NCBI GenBank assembly: GCA_001443005.1
Contig: LEKQ01000001.1
Coordinates: 392,792-456,791, forward strand
Reading direction: 5' to 3'
From: a bacterium GBS-1
GTDB taxonomy: Bacteria; Synergistota; GBS-1
DNA length: 64,000 nt
The notes under the pieces were generated by a model. That model saw only the letters and a list, made by a program, of their open reading frames with translations, made no database searches and was not told the origin of the DNA. The position numbers and the translations under genes were made by a program. This document shows positions 1 through 8,885 of this stretch, one piece after another (the stretch's first letter is position 1; each line of letters begins with the position of its first letter).

Positions 1-86
1 ATTTTATTTTTACTTCTGGTCTATAAAGGTGATTTTAATTGTATAAGCTTAAAGTCATAGAGGATCCACTTACTATTAAGCAATCC

Positions 87-1367
87 CTACCTTACAAACC
101 CCAAGACCTTCGGAAGAAACATGGAAATGGCTTCAAAATAAGTCACAATGGCAAGAACCACTATCTCAGCTATAACGAACTTATAAACCGCAGCAGATAT
201 TTTCTCAAGCGAAAGTCCAGTTATTCCACAGCTAACGAACAAACAAACGCCTACTGGAGGGGTAGCCATACCTATGGCGAGGTTCAAAACGACTATAAAG
301 CCAAAATGAAGAGGATGTATGCCCATCTTTACCGCAATAGGAGCAAGAATAGGAGCCAAGATTATGATCGCAGCACCAGTCTCCATAAACATTCCTACTA
401 TAAGCAAAAACAGATTAACCAATAGGAGAAAGACATATTTATTCTGGGAAACTGAAAGAAAAGCTTCGGCTATCTTTTGAGGAATAAGATTCGCTGCTAT
501 GACCCAAGCGAAAACGTTAGCCATGGAAATTATAAGAAGTATAGCAGCTACAGTTACTCCGCTTTGTAGCAAAACATTAGGAAGATCTCTCCATCTCAGT
601 TCCCTATATATAAACTTTCCAACAATGAAGGAATATATAACCGCAACAGCTGCAGCTTCCGTTGGAGTAAATATACCGAAAAGTATGCCCCCGAGAATTA
701 TAAGGGGGGAGAGAAGCGCCCAAAAGGCAACCTTAAACTCACTCCAAACCCTACTTAAGGAAAAAACCCCAGTGGCTGGGTAATTCCTGGTTTTAGATTC
801 GAGAAATATAACAACCATCATTGCCAAGCCCAACATAACCCCTGGAATAAAACCTGCTGCAAAAAGCCCCCCTATAGAAACCCCTACAGAAACGCCGTAT
901 ATTACCATTATTATGCTTGGGGGTATAATTGGACCTATGGTAGCTGCAGCTGAAGTCAAAGCAGCGCTAAAATCCTTCTCGTAACCACTCTTCTCCATGG
1001 CAGGGATAAGGATAGAGCCTATAGCTGAAGCATCAGCAACGGCAGAACCGCTTATTCCCGCAAAGAACATATTAGCTACCACATTGGTGTGAGCTAACCC
1101 ACCTTTTATATGACCTACTAAAGCATTGGCAAACCTTATTATCCTTAACGTTGTACCACCACGATTCATAAGCTCACCCGCAAGTATGAAAAAGGGAACT
1201 GCCATCAATGGAAAAGAGTCTATCCCTGTAAACATGCGTTGAGTAACGACTTGAAGGGGAACACCCATAGCAAGTATACACACAAAACCTGTGATCCCTA
1301 AGACAAAGGCCAAAGGAACCCCCAAAAGAAAGGTAACTGTAAAAGCTATAATCATAAGAGTTATCAT
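87..1367 (-). CDS. dctM: TRAP transporter large permease (DctM family)
   Basis: Large membrane subunit of a tripartite ATP-independent periplasmic transporter, the ion-coupled channel that takes substrate from the DctP binding protein. The 426-residue product is hydrophobic throughout, with about twelve membrane segments and glycine/proline-rich DctM motifs such as GISGSAVADASAIGSILIPA near residues 108-127 and ATPPVGVCLF near 369-378. Length is normal for the family. The ATG overlaps the dctQ stop by 4 bp (ATGA), so the two permease subunits are translationally coupled. The substrate cannot be read from the permease. It is the last gene of the operon; the 86 bases between its stop and the window edge show no gene or clear terminator. 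Confidence 0.95.
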   Translation of the reverse strand: MITLMIIAFTVTFLLGVPLAFVLGITGFVCILAMGVPLQVVTQRMFTGIDSFPLMAVPFFILAGELMNRGGTTLRIIRFANALVGHIKGGLAHTNVVANMFFAGISGSAVADASAIGSILIPAMEKSGYEKDFSAALTSAAATIGPIIPPSIIMVIYGVSVGVSIGGLFAAGFIPGVMLGLAMMVVIFLESKTRNYPATGVFSLSRVWSEFKVAFWALLSPLIILGGILFGIFTPTEAAAVAVIYSFIVGKFIYRELRWRDLPNVLLQSGVTVAAILLIISMANVFAWVIAANLIPQKIAEAFLSVSQNKYVFLLLVNLFLLIVGMFMETGAAIIILAPILAPIAVKMGIHPLHFGFIVVLNLAIGMATPPVGVCLFVSCGITGLSLEKISAAVYKFVIAEIVVLAIVTYFEAISMFLPKVLGFVR

Positions 1368-1885
1368 CGCTCACCCTCCTCCAGTCTCCTAAGCTCGACG
1401 TTAGTCGTAGAAAGGAGCTCACTCGATCGCGAAAGAACTCTATCCAAAAGATGAAGAAGCATATGAAAACAACCAAAAGGGATCGCAAAGTAAGGTATCA
1501 CCATTGGCAAGCCCATTGCAGGTGAGATCTGGGTCCTGAGCGTCAAAAGAAGATTTATGCCCTGGTAAACTAAAATGGAAAGAAAAAGTATAACAACCAT
1601 CTCAGCTAAAAAAATCAAATATCCTCTCACTCTCAGTGGAACTCTGCTTATAAACATGGTGACACCTATGTGTCTACCCTTCTTTACTGCGATTCCAGCT
1701 CCAAGGTAGGTTACCCATATCATCATGTATCTTGCTGCTTCCTCAGACCATGTTAAAGGACTGTGAAGAACAAATCTAAAAAACACACCTGCGAAGGTTA
1801 TTAAACTCATCAGAGCCATTAGAGCAACTATTACCCAAACCGCTACTAAATCGAAAAGTCCCATCAAACGCCTTAGAAAAAGCAT
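1364..1885 (-). CDS. dctQ: TRAP transporter small permease (DctQ family)
   Basis: Small membrane subunit of the same TRAP transporter, binding DctM and bridging it to the binding protein. The 173-residue product has four predicted membrane segments, with the family-typical run LTWSEEAARYMMIWVTYLGA at about residues 39-58. An AGGAGGTG sequence lies about 14 bases before the ATG, rather far, so an internal Met at residue 8 is a possible alternative start. It follows dctP after a hairpin that may lower permease expression relative to the binding protein. Family assignment is secure; the substrate is unknown. Confidence 0.92.
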   Translation of the reverse strand: MLFLRRLMGLFDLVAVWVIVALMALMSLITFAGVFFRFVLHSPLTWSEEAARYMMIWVTYLGAGIAVKKGRHIGVTMFISRVPLRVRGYLIFLAEMVVILFLSILVYQGINLLLTLRTQISPAMGLPMVIPYFAIPFGCFHMLLHLLDRVLSRSSELLSTTNVELRRLEEGER

Positions 1886-1913
1886 CTGCTAGAAAAACAC
1901 CTCCTTAAAAATA

Positions 1914-1944
1914 ATGAGGGGTAGAACTTCAATCTACCCCTCAT
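1914..1944 (-). terminator. Intercistronic hairpin between dctP and dctQ
   Basis: Perfect 12-bp inverted repeat (arm ATGAGGGGTAGA at 1914-1925, its complement at 1933-1944) with a 7-base loop. On the minus strand it begins 23 bases after the dctP stop and is followed by TTATTTTT, then by the dctQ ribosome binding site. This is the form of a leaky terminator or mRNA-stabilising hairpin that lets binding protein be made in excess of permease, an arrangement known from other binding-protein transporters. Confidence 0.8.
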
Positions 1945-1967
1945 CGAAATTTCCAAACCCTTACATT

Positions 1968-3005
1968 CTACCTAATCATCTCCTTTTGCTTAGCCTCAGC
2001 CCCCTTAACAGCTTCGATCACCTCATTCACCCACTTTTCCCCTACTTCTTTCCTAACGTACTCCAAAACAGCGGGCTGAGAAAGATCTCTAAACTGCTTG
2101 GCTTCATCCGCATTGGGAACATAAACCTTCATACCTTGCTTCTGAAGGTTAACCAAACCAGTCTGAACCTGCCTTTCGGTTAAGGCTCTCTGAGCGATCT
2201 TAAACAGCTGAGCTCCTTCATATATTATAAGCTTCTGCTCTTCGCTAAATTTGTTCCAAATCTTATCATTCACGAACATTATAAGAGGATTATAAAGATG
2301 CCCATCTAAAACAACGTACTTAGAGACTTCATAGAACTTCATGTTATTAATCAACGTTATAGGACACTCCGCACCATCTACAACGCCCTGCTGCAACGCC
2401 ATATAAAGCTCACCAAAAGCTATAGGTGTGGGAGATGCCCCTAATGATTCAACAAGCTTCATGTGCGCTGGGTTTTCCATGGTTCTGATCTTCAACCCTT
2501 TCATATTCGCAGGAGAGCGAATTTCTTTCTTTATAGTGAAGAAGTGTCTGTAACCATTCTCGCTTATAGCAAGACAGCGTATGCCTGTTTCCTTGAGCAT
2601 TTCTCCCATAAGCTTCTGCCCAAAGGGACCATCCAATACCTCCCATGCAACATAGACATTAGGAAATAGATAGGGGATATCAAAAACCATGATAGGTTTG
2701 AACAAGGTCGGTATGGGACCTGTAGTTATAGTACCAAATTCGATGGAACCAATCTTTAACCCCTCAAGTATCTCCTTCTCATTACCAAGCTGAGAAGCGT
2801 GAAAGGCATCTACCTTTATCTCCCCATTGGTTTTAGTAAATACATAGTTAGCAAAGATATCAACTGCAATGACAGTCCTATCTGCCGGATCTGCAGGACC
2901 CGCGTTCGCCAGCTTAAACCTCATAGCAGCGAAAGAAAGGCTCAGCATGAAAACCAAAACCAATGAAACCGCCAAGAGAGAAACCAACCATCCCTTCCTC
3001 AACAT
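1968..3005 (-). CDS. dctP: TRAP transporter substrate-binding protein (DctP family)
   Basis: Extracytoplasmic solute receptor of the TRAP system. The 345-residue product starts with a lysine/arginine n-region and a hydrophobic stretch (residues 7-26, ending SLSFA), a secretion signal. The mature part carries DctP hallmarks: GLKIGSIEFGTITTGP (~84-99), GLKIRTMENPAHMKLVESLG (~169-188, with the conserved arginine that usually pairs with a substrate carboxylate) and GVVDGAECPI (~209-218). GGAGGTGATC sits 5 bases before the ATG. A TATAAT-like hexamer on the minus strand at 3046-3051 may be its -10. The ligand is probably an organic acid (inference from the family). Confidence 0.95.
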   Translation of the reverse strand: MLRKGWLVSLLAVSLVLVFMLSLSFAAMRFKLANAGPADPADRTVIAVDIFANYVFTKTNGEIKVDAFHASQLGNEKEILEGLKIGSIEFGTITTGPIPTLFKPIMVFDIPYLFPNVYVAWEVLDGPFGQKLMGEMLKETGIRCLAISENGYRHFFTIKKEIRSPANMKGLKIRTMENPAHMKLVESLGASPTPIAFGELYMALQQGVVDGAECPITLINNMKFYEVSKYVVLDGHLYNPLIMFVNDKIWNKFSEEQKLIIYEGAQLFKIAQRALTERQVQTGLVNLQKQGMKVYVPNADEAKQFRDLSQPAVLEYVRKEVGEKWVNEVIEAVKGAEAKQKEMIR

Positions 3006-3077
3006 TAAACGATCACCTCCACCTTAAAGCTTCCTATTTAAGAAGATTATATATCATATCCCAATTGTAATCCAGCC

Positions 3078-3106
3078 TTGGAATAAATAAAAACAAGTTG
3101 TAAAAT
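3078..3106 (+). promoter_or_regulatory. Sigma70-type promoter of the malY-like gene
   Basis: TTGGAA (3078-3083), 17-base spacer, TAAAAT (3101-3106), followed by the Shine-Dalgarno run GGGAGGAGG at 3141-3149 and a TTG start at 3156. The spacing is ideal and the -10 matches consensus at five of six positions. Confidence 0.65.
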
Positions 3107-3155
3107 AAAAGGGTACCTGAACCTTACAGCCAACCTTAAAGGGAGGAGGATCTGC

Positions 3156-4337
3156 TTGCAAACCTCTATATTTGATGAAGTAGTAGAAAGAAGGAAAACA
3201 GGATGTGAGAAGTGGGATATGCTAAAGGAACTTTTTGGTAGGGAAGATCTAATTCCCCTGTGGATCGCAGATATGGACTTTAAAGCTCCAAAGGAAGTGA
3301 TAGAAACCCTGAGAAAAGCGGTAGACCATGGAATATTCGGATATGCCTACAGACTTGAGGGATATTATGAGGCCATAGAAATGTGGGTTAAAAGAAGACA
3401 TAACTGGAGCGTAAAAAGAGAGTGGATAACGCACGCTCCAGGAGTCATTCCTGGAATAATAGTCGCCATCCTTGCCTTAACCGTTCCTGGTGATAAGGTA
3501 ATCATCCAACCACCTGTTTATCCACCGTTTAGTAAAAGCGTCCTTGAAAACGGAAGGCAACTCGTTCACAACCCACTCAAGCTCATAAACAACAGGTTCG
3601 TTATGGATTTGGAGGATCTCGAAAGAAAGATAGATAAAAGAACTAAGCTGATTATTCTATGCAGCCCTCACAACCCAGGAGGAAGAGTCTGGCAGAAAGA
3701 AGAACTAGAAAGATTAGGCGAGATTTGCCTGAAGCATAATCTAATCATACTATCAGATGAAATCCATTGTGACATAGTGTATCCAGGTAACAAGCACATT
3801 CCTATTCAAACCCTATCCGAAGACATAGCACAAAGGAGCATAGCCTTCTTCTCACCAAGTAAAACATTCAATCTCGCTGGATTAAGAACGTCTGTTACCA
3901 TAATACCGAATAAAAACATCAGAGAGGCTTATAACTCTATCCTTGAAGCTCTAAAGATTGGAGAGCCAAATACCTTTGGAATGGCAGGATTGGAAGCAGC
4001 CTACAGATATGGAGAAAGATGGTTAGAAGAGCTTATAAACTACCTTGTGGAAAACCTTAAATTTTTAGATAGCTTCCTCAAAGAGAGAACTCCAAAGCTT
4101 GAGCTAATGTACCCTGAGGGGACCTTCGTTCCTCTTATAAATTGTTCGAAATTAGGCATGAACCCAACTCACTTAAGGGATTTCTTCATAAATAAGGCTC
4201 AAGTAGCGGTCAACATAGGAACCGATTATGGACCGGGCGGAGAAGGCTTTGTAAGAATAAACATAGCAACACCCAGAAAGATACTCGAAGAGGGGCTAAA
4301 GAGGATCGAAAGGGCCTATAGAGAATTAAATCTTTAA
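3156..4337 (+). CDS. MalY/PatB-type PLP-dependent aminotransferase or C-S lyase
   Basis: Fold-type I PLP enzyme of the MalY/PatB branch, members of which cleave cystathionine or cysteine by beta-elimination or transaminate. The 393-residue product shows the branch N-terminus PLWIADMDFKAPKEV (~34-48), the PLP-phosphate and cofactor region SPHNPGGRVW (~170-179), SDEIHCDIVY (~201-210) and the Schiff-base lysine K236 in SPSKTFNLAGLR. Start is TTG, chosen for the strong GGGAGGAGG eight bases upstream. It is transcribed alone and converges on acoX, overlapping its 3' end by 12 bp. The exact substrate is not determined; methionine/cysteine metabolism is likely. Confidence 0.9.
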   Translation: MQTSIFDEVVERRKTGCEKWDMLKELFGREDLIPLWIADMDFKAPKEVIETLRKAVDHGIFGYAYRLEGYYEAIEMWVKRRHNWSVKREWITHAPGVIPGIIVAILALTVPGDKVIIQPPVYPPFSKSVLENGRQLVHNPLKLINNRFVMDLEDLERKIDKRTKLIILCSPHNPGGRVWQKEELERLGEICLKHNLIILSDEIHCDIVYPGNKHIPIQTLSEDIAQRSIAFFSPSKTFNLAGLRTSVTIIPNKNIREAYNSILEALKIGEPNTFGMAGLEAAYRYGERWLEELINYLVENLKFLDSFLKERTPKLELMYPEGTFVPLINCSKLGMNPTHLRDFFINKAQVAVNIGTDYGPGGEGFVRINIATPRKILEEGLKRIERAYRELNL

Positions 4338-5315
4338 AAAGCCACGCTCACTGGATAATCTCAAAACTTTCCTAACATCTACAAGGAGAGGACCTCTTCT
4401 CGTCACTTGGATTTCCCATTTTCCATCGAAGAAATCTATCTCCCTTTCGCCATCGAGAGCTATAACCCCCCTATCAAGAGAAATGGGGAACTTCTCATCG
4501 AGCGGTATCTCCCGGAAATCCTCCACATATATTTCCCTTATTATCCCGGGGACTATGGGGGCAAAAAGTCTTTTCCCAGATCTACCCAACCTTACATAAA
4601 CTCCTCTGTCATCGAGCTCATCCGTAGGCATCAGCAAACCACCTATCGAAGAAACACCTATCGAATCAGGCTTAGCTACCGTAGAGAAAACCTCCCTTAT
4701 CTCCTCTGGATGCCATATAGCTCGTGATCCTATAAAGGAACAATCAAGAGAAACCAGATCTATCAAAGCTATGTCTTTAAGCTCTCCATCTTTAAATAGC
4801 TCCACTCTCTTAACTCTATAACACCCCTCATCCTTAGAGACTACTCCCTTAGCTAAAGCTGCAGCTGCCAATGCCGCAATTGTTCCCTCCATCATGTAAG
4901 GAAAAACATTATTTGTTCCTGTCGATATGGGAAGGAGGGGAACCTCACTATTGGGAGAAAGCCCTTTAGCCACTACTCTATTTGTTCCATCCCCTCCAAG
5001 GGTGATTAAGCAATCTACCTTCTCCCGCTCAAATATAGAAGCAGCTTTGGTTGAATCGTCCTGAGTAAAGCTTACATCCATATCGATGACTCTAGCCTTA
5101 AAGCTAACCCTTCCTAAAGCATTAAGAGCCTTTAAGCATATCTGAAAATAATCCGGCATAAACAAAACCTCATCTATACCTATCTCTTCAAATACCGAGA
5201 GCATCCTCTTCACTATATTAACTTTCTCATTATTATCAAACACAGAACCATGCGCTACAAGCCTTCTTATATCTTTTCCCGAAGCTGGATTAGCTATTAT
5301 CCCTATTTTCCCCAT
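4326..5315 (-). CDS. acoX: AcoX-like ATP-NAD kinase family protein
   Basis: Diacylglycerol/NAD-kinase-fold protein. The 329-residue product has the nucleotide-binding signature LITLGGDGTNRVVAKGL (~108-124) and the N-terminal GIIANPASGKDIRRL (~4-18). Proteins of this type sit beside acetoin dehydrogenase genes as AcoX; their biochemical role is unproven. Here it is the last gene of the E1 operon, separated from acoB by a hairpin, which fits that association. It could be a true NAD kinase, but location and divergence favour AcoX. Its stop overlaps the convergent malY-like gene by 12 bp. Confidence 0.85.
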   Translation of the reverse strand: MGKIGIIANPASGKDIRRLVAHGSVFDNNEKVNIVKRMLSVFEEIGIDEVLFMPDYFQICLKALNALGRVSFKARVIDMDVSFTQDDSTKAASIFEREKVDCLITLGGDGTNRVVAKGLSPNSEVPLLPISTGTNNVFPYMMEGTIAALAAAALAKGVVSKDEGCYRVKRVELFKDGELKDIALIDLVSLDCSFIGSRAIWHPEEIREVFSTVAKPDSIGVSSIGGLLMPTDELDDRGVYVRLGRSGKRLFAPIVPGIIREIYVEDFREIPLDEKFPISLDRGVIALDGEREIDFFDGKWEIQVTRRGPLLVDVRKVLRLSSERGFLKI

Positions 5316-5347
5316 GGTAGGTAACCATCCTCCTCTTCCAAGAAGAC

Positions 5348-5377
5348 ACGGGAAGCCCTTGGTAGAGGGCTTCCCGT
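5348..5377 (-). terminator. Hairpin between acoB and acoX
   Basis: Perfect 11-bp inverted repeat (ACGGGAAGCCC at 5348-5358, complement at 5367-5377) with an 8-base loop, directly after the acoB stop. On the minus strand the following bases are TCTTCTT rather than a clean U tract, so it is probably a partial terminator or a 3'-end stabiliser, with acoX read at a lower level. Confidence 0.65.
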
Positions 5378-5380
5378 AAA

Positions 5381-6352
5381 CTATAGCAAAGATTTAACAG
5401 CGTTAACTATATCCTCAACCTGCGGTATGACAAACCTCTCTAGAGGCGGAGAGAATGGTATCGGGGTGTTCTTCCCACAAACCCTTTTAACAGGAGCATC
5501 TAAGTACTCAAAGGCCTTCTCCATTATTATGGCAACTATTTCTCCGCCAAACCCGTTCCTCTCGACCGCCTCGTGAACGACTATAGCCCTATGAGTTTTC
5601 TTAACAGAGTTAATTATCTTTTCTTCATCAAGCGGATAAAGAGTCCTCGGATCGACGACCTCGACGCTTATACCTTCCTTTTCAAGAAGCTTTGCTGCCT
5701 CAAGGGATTTATAAACCATAAGAGACGTAGCTATTATAGTAACATCCCTTCCTTCCCTTTTGACATCTGCAACTCCCAAGGGAATGACATACTCCTCTTC
5801 AGGAACCGTACCTTTAACACCGTAAAGCATTTTGTGCTCCAAGAATATAACAGGATTATCATCCCTTATAGAAGCTTTTAGCAATCCCTTGGCATCGTAA
5901 GGAGTCGATGGCATTACAACCTTCAATCCAGGCAAATGGGTAAACCACGCCTCAAGGCTTTGAGAGTGCTGAGCTGCAGCACAAAGTCCACCACCCACAG
6001 GAGTCCTTATAACCATTGGCAACTTAACCTTACCACCGAACATATACCTCATCTTGGCAGCTTGATTTGTTATCTCATCCATAGCCACACCCATAAAATC
6101 ACAAAACATTATCTCAGCTACAGGTCTCATCCCTGTCGCAGCTGCCCCAACGCTAGAACCAATTATAGCTGTCTCACTTATGGGGGTATCTTTAACCCTA
6201 TCATCTCCAAACTCCTCCCATAATCCTTTGGTAACTCCAAAGCACCCTCCAAACCTACCCACATCTTCCCCTATGATGTAAACCCTCTCGTCACGCTTCA
6301 TTTCCTCCCTTAAAGCTTCCCTTATAGCTTCCGCATAAGTAATTTCTCTCAT
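5381..6352 (-). CDS. acoB: 2-oxoacid/acetoin dehydrogenase E1 component, beta subunit
   Basis: Beta subunit of a thiamine-diphosphate E1 (pyruvate, branched-chain or acetoin dehydrogenase family), which forms the active site with the alpha subunit. The 323-residue product begins [18 protein letters not shown] and has the E1-beta motifs [10 protein letters not shown] (~26-35), [11 protein letters not shown] (~56-66) and the glutamate of the ISE motif that activates TPP. The ATG at 6352 is preferred over a GTG nine bases upstream because GGGGGTG then lies at normal distance. It follows acoA by 12 bases. No E2 or E3 gene is present in the operon. Specificity (acetoin versus 2-oxo acid) is inferred from acoX. 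Confidence 0.92.
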   Translation of the reverse strand: MREITYAEAIREALREEMKRDERVYIIGEDVGRFGGCFGVTKGLWEEFGDDRVKDTPISETAIIGSSVGAAATGMRPVAEIMFCDFMGVAMDEITNQAAKMRYMFGGKVKLPMVIRTPVGGGLCAAAQHSQSLEAWFTHLPGLKVVMPSTPYDAKGLLKASIRDDNPVIFLEHKMLYGVKGTVPEEEYVIPLGVADVKREGRDVTIIATSLMVYKSLEAAKLLEKEGISVEVVDPRTLYPLDEEKIINSVKKTHRAIVVHEAVERNGFGGEIVAIIMEKAFEYLDAPVKRVCGKNTPIPFSPPLERFVIPQVEDIVNAVKSLL

Positions 6353-6364
6353 CCCAGACACCCC

Positions 6365-7321
6365 CTAAGCGTAAACATCCTCAAGCGCTTCTTCTGGTTC
6401 AGGGTATGGGCTCTCTTCAGCGAACCTTACCGCTTCTTCCACTTCCCTAGCTATCATGCTCTCTATTTCCCTTATCTTAGCCTCGTCTAATATGCCCATC
6501 TTTATAAGCTTTTCCTGAAATCTCATTATGGGACATTTTTTCTTCCAATCCTCAATCTCCTCAGGTGTTCTATATATCTGAGGATCTCCCTCAAAATGTC
6601 CTCTCCAACGCGCCGTCTTAGCCTCTATAAGAGTAGGACCTCCACCTGCACGAGCTCTAGTCACCGCTTCCTTAACAGCTTCGTAGACAGCTATGACATC
6701 GTTACCATCTACAACCACACCTGGAATACCATAGGCAGCGGCTCTATCCGCTATGTCCTCAACGGCCATACCTTTCCTCTGAGGCATGGAGATACCATAC
6801 ATGTTGTTCTCGCACAGGAACACCACAGGAAGCTTCCATATAGAAGCCATGTTCAGGCTCTCATGAAATGTTCCTCTATTAGAAGCACCATCACTGAAGA
6901 AACAAAGCGCAACCCTTCCATTCCTTTGAAGATAACTTGATAACGCAGCTCCCGTAGCTATGGGAAGGCCGGCACCAACTATCCCGTTAGCTCCGAGAAT
7001 ACCTAAGTCAACATCAGCTATGTGCATGGAGCCGCCCTTTCCCTTGCAATATCCCGTCTTCTTACCGTAAAGCTCCGCCATCATATACTTAAGATCTCCA
7101 CCCTTGGCTATAAGATGCCCATGCCCTCTGTGAGTACTCGTTATGTAATCAGTCGGCTCCAAGGCAGAACAAGCCCCTACGGCAACAGCTTCTTCACCTA
7201 TATAGGAGTGAACGAAACCCGGGATCTTTCCTTGAGCAAATAGCTCAACCACCTTCTCCTCAAACTTCCTAATCCTAACCATCGAGATATACATGTCAAG
7301 CCAAAGCTTCTCCTCACCCAA
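6365..7321 (-). CDS. acoA: 2-oxoacid/acetoin dehydrogenase E1 component, alpha subunit
   Basis: TPP-binding alpha subunit of the E1 heterotetramer. The 318-residue product shows GFVHSYIGEEAVAVGACSAL (~35-54), the substrate-side histidines in STHRGHGHLIAKGG (~61-74) and the TPP/Mg motif GDGASNRGTFHES...ENN (GDG at about 142, NN near 170). Start is TTG, placed by GGGGGGAGAAGG just upstream. It lies between the small Lin0512 protein and acoB in one operon. The alpha chain is about the length of AcoA rather than PDH E1 alpha of mitochondria. Lack of a lipoyl E2 nearby leaves the electron acceptor open. Confidence 0.92.
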   Translation of the reverse strand: MGEEKLWLDMYISMVRIRKFEEKVVELFAQGKIPGFVHSYIGEEAVAVGACSALEPTDYITSTHRGHGHLIAKGGDLKYMMAELYGKKTGYCKGKGGSMHIADVDLGILGANGIVGAGLPIATGAALSSYLQRNGRVALCFFSDGASNRGTFHESLNMASIWKLPVVFLCENNMYGISMPQRKGMAVEDIADRAAAYGIPGVVVDGNDVIAVYEAVKEAVTRARAGGGPTLIEAKTARWRGHFEGDPQIYRTPEEIEDWKKKCPIMRFQEKLIKMGILDEAKIREIESMIAREVEEAVRFAEESPYPEPEEALEDVYA

Positions 7322-7354
7322 GACCTTCTCCCCCCCTTTTTAGGCAACGCAAGC

Positions 7355-7714
7355 TTACCCGGGAACCTTGACCACTACACAAGCGTTAACCACCACTATA
7401 CTTGAACTTTCACCAAACATTGGGACGAAAATCCCGGGCACCCTCAAGCCTCCCTCAACAACCCTAAGCTCCACCTTCCCTACCGGAAAAGCTTTGATGA
7501 CATCCTCTTCCCTCACCTCACCCCCTTTAGGAACACCAAGTATAACCTCTATGAAAACATCCTCAAGGGAAAGGTTCAAAACCTCAACTAACCCACTTAA
7601 GCAAACGCGCGATATTGCATCCTTAACCGCCTTTACGCTAGCCTTAGTGTAATCCTCACCATGAAGATCAATTCCCATTCCAAACTCGATAGCAAACCTC
7701 TTATAAACCGTCAT
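7355..7714 (-). CDS. Lin0512 family small protein
   Basis: The 119-residue product matches my recollection of the Lin0512 family: N-terminal KRFAIEFGMGIDLHGEDYTK (~5-24) followed by a helix and a compact alpha/beta domain ending in an acid-rich strand set (VVNACVVVKVPG). No catalytic motif, signal or membrane segment is seen; it should be cytoplasmic. The ATG overlaps the preceding gene's stop (ATGA), so the two small proteins are made together. The family has no assigned function. Its place inside the aco-like operon suggests a role in assembly or regulation of the E1 enzyme or in handling its substrate (inference). Confidence 0.75.
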   Translation of the reverse strand: MTVYKRFAIEFGMGIDLHGEDYTKASVKAVKDAISRVCLSGLVEVLNLSLEDVFIEVILGVPKGGEVREEDVIKAFPVGKVELRVVEGGLRVPGIFVPMFGESSSIVVVNACVVVKVPG

Positions 7715-8016
7715 AGAAAGAGATCATCCCCACTTTTGTAGTTAAGACCCGGATGCAAGTCGAACCTCACAACTCCAACCCTGACCTTGCCTCTAAGCGC
7801 ACGGGAAATCATCCCTACACCCTCGTTACCAAATCCACCACAGAGCTCTATGCAAGATATCCCCTTATCCGAAAGCTCCTTAGCCACCTTCACTCCCTCT
7901 TCATAGCTTGAAACTCCCACGACATGAAGCTCCACCTCTCCACCTTTTACCACCGTTCTATCCCTGTCAGGATTTGCTCCAGGAGCTATAAACATGAAAG
8001 CAGCCTTTAAGGACAA
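7711..8016 (-). CDS. DUF6506-like small protein
   Basis: The 101-residue product begins LKAAFMFIAPGANPDRDR and contains the glycine-rich segment IELCGGFGNEGVGMISRAL (~57-75), as in the DUF6506 family to my knowledge. It looks like a small alpha/beta domain; no signal or membrane span. Start is TTG with GGGGTGATA about six bases upstream. It overlaps the Lin0512 gene by 4 bp and follows the SDR gene by 15 bases. Function unknown. The regular pairing with Lin0512 in one transcript suggests that they act as a pair. Confidence 0.7.
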   Translation of the reverse strand: MSLKAAFMFIAPGANPDRDRTVVKGGEVELHVVGVSSYEEGVKVAKELSDKGISCIELCGGFGNEGVGMISRALRGKVRVGVVRFDLHPGLNYKSGDDLFL

Positions 8017-8031
8017 AGTATATCACCCCCC

Positions 8032-8844
8032 TTAAATATAAGCTGCCTTAATCATACCCCCATCCACGTTAATAGCCTGACCAGTTATGTAACTCGCTTT
8101 TTCTGAAGCCAAAAATAGCACAACGTTAGCTATCTCCTCAGGATAACCATACCTACCCAAGGGAATGTTCTGCTTAGCGAAAGTCTCAATGGCTTCAGAA
8201 GAGGATAAGCCCAGGATCTTACCAAGCTGATCCCCTAACTGACCTGACCCTTCCCAAAGAGGAGTCCTTATGGGACCTGGACATACAGCATTAACAAGTA
8301 TCCCATCCTTAGCCAAATAGTTAGCGAAGTCCTTAGTAACCATAATCACAGCAGCCTTCGCAGTATCGTAGTCTAAGAGCCCACCAGGCTGCTTACCAAA
8401 TATTGAGGAAATATTAATTATCCTACCCCATTTCTTCTTGCGCATATAAGGAACAACAGCTCTACTTAAGCGAATGACCGCATAAACCATAAGATCCATG
8501 TTAAAAACTATCTGCTCTTCGGAAAGCTCCATAAGATCACTGAACCGGGCTGTCCCAGCGTTGTTGACGAGAATATCTACACCACCAAAGCTTTCAACAG
8601 TCTTAGCCACGAACTTATCGATGTCCTCCTTTTTAGTAACATCAGCACGAACTGTTAAAACTTCAACACCCCTTGAAGTCTTTATCTCATCAGCGGTCTT
8701 GATGAGTTTCTCTTCATTGATATCACACAAAGATAGTTTGCAACCTTCCTCAGCAAAAGCCATAGCACAGGACTTACCTATACCTTGAGCTGCTCCAGTT
8801 ATCATAACCACCTTTCCCCTTAAACCAAGGTCTAAATCTATCAC
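8032..8844 (-). CDS. Short-chain dehydrogenase/reductase (SDR)
   Basis: NAD(P)-dependent oxidoreductase of the classical SDR family, 270 residues. Rossmann motif GAAQGIG (~17-23), NNAG (~92-95), catalytic serine in NISSIFG (~144-150) and Y-x3-K in YDTAKAA (~158-164); C-terminal PLGRYGYPEEIANVVLFLAS and GQAINVDGG are family standard. In this operon an acetoin/diacetyl reductase or a hydroxy-acid dehydrogenase feeding the E1 enzyme is plausible, but FabG-like proteins cannot be told apart by eye. GTG start; AAAGGGA is very close, and an in-frame stop just upstream leaves no earlier choice. First gene of the operon, 41 bases from its promoter. Confidence 0.9.
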   Translation of the reverse strand: MIDLDLGLRGKVVMITGAAQGIGKSCAMAFAEEGCKLSLCDINEEKLIKTADEIKTSRGVEVLTVRADVTKKEDIDKFVAKTVESFGGVDILVNNAGTARFSDLMELSEEQIVFNMDLMVYAVIRLSRAVVPYMRKKKWGRIINISSIFGKQPGGLLDYDTAKAAVIMVTKDFANYLAKDGILVNAVCPGPIRTPLWEGSGQLGDQLGKILGLSSSEAIETFAKQNIPLGRYGYPEEIANVVLFLASEKASYITGQAINVDGGMIKAAYI

Positions 8845-8885
8845 TCCCTTTCAGAAAGAATATATTTAAAGCTTAATCCGAATAA

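Noticed and set aside
39-425. 128-residue plus-strand open frame at the left edge
   Set aside because: It lies almost wholly antisense to the dctM-type gene, has no ribosome site and a low-complexity basic composition.
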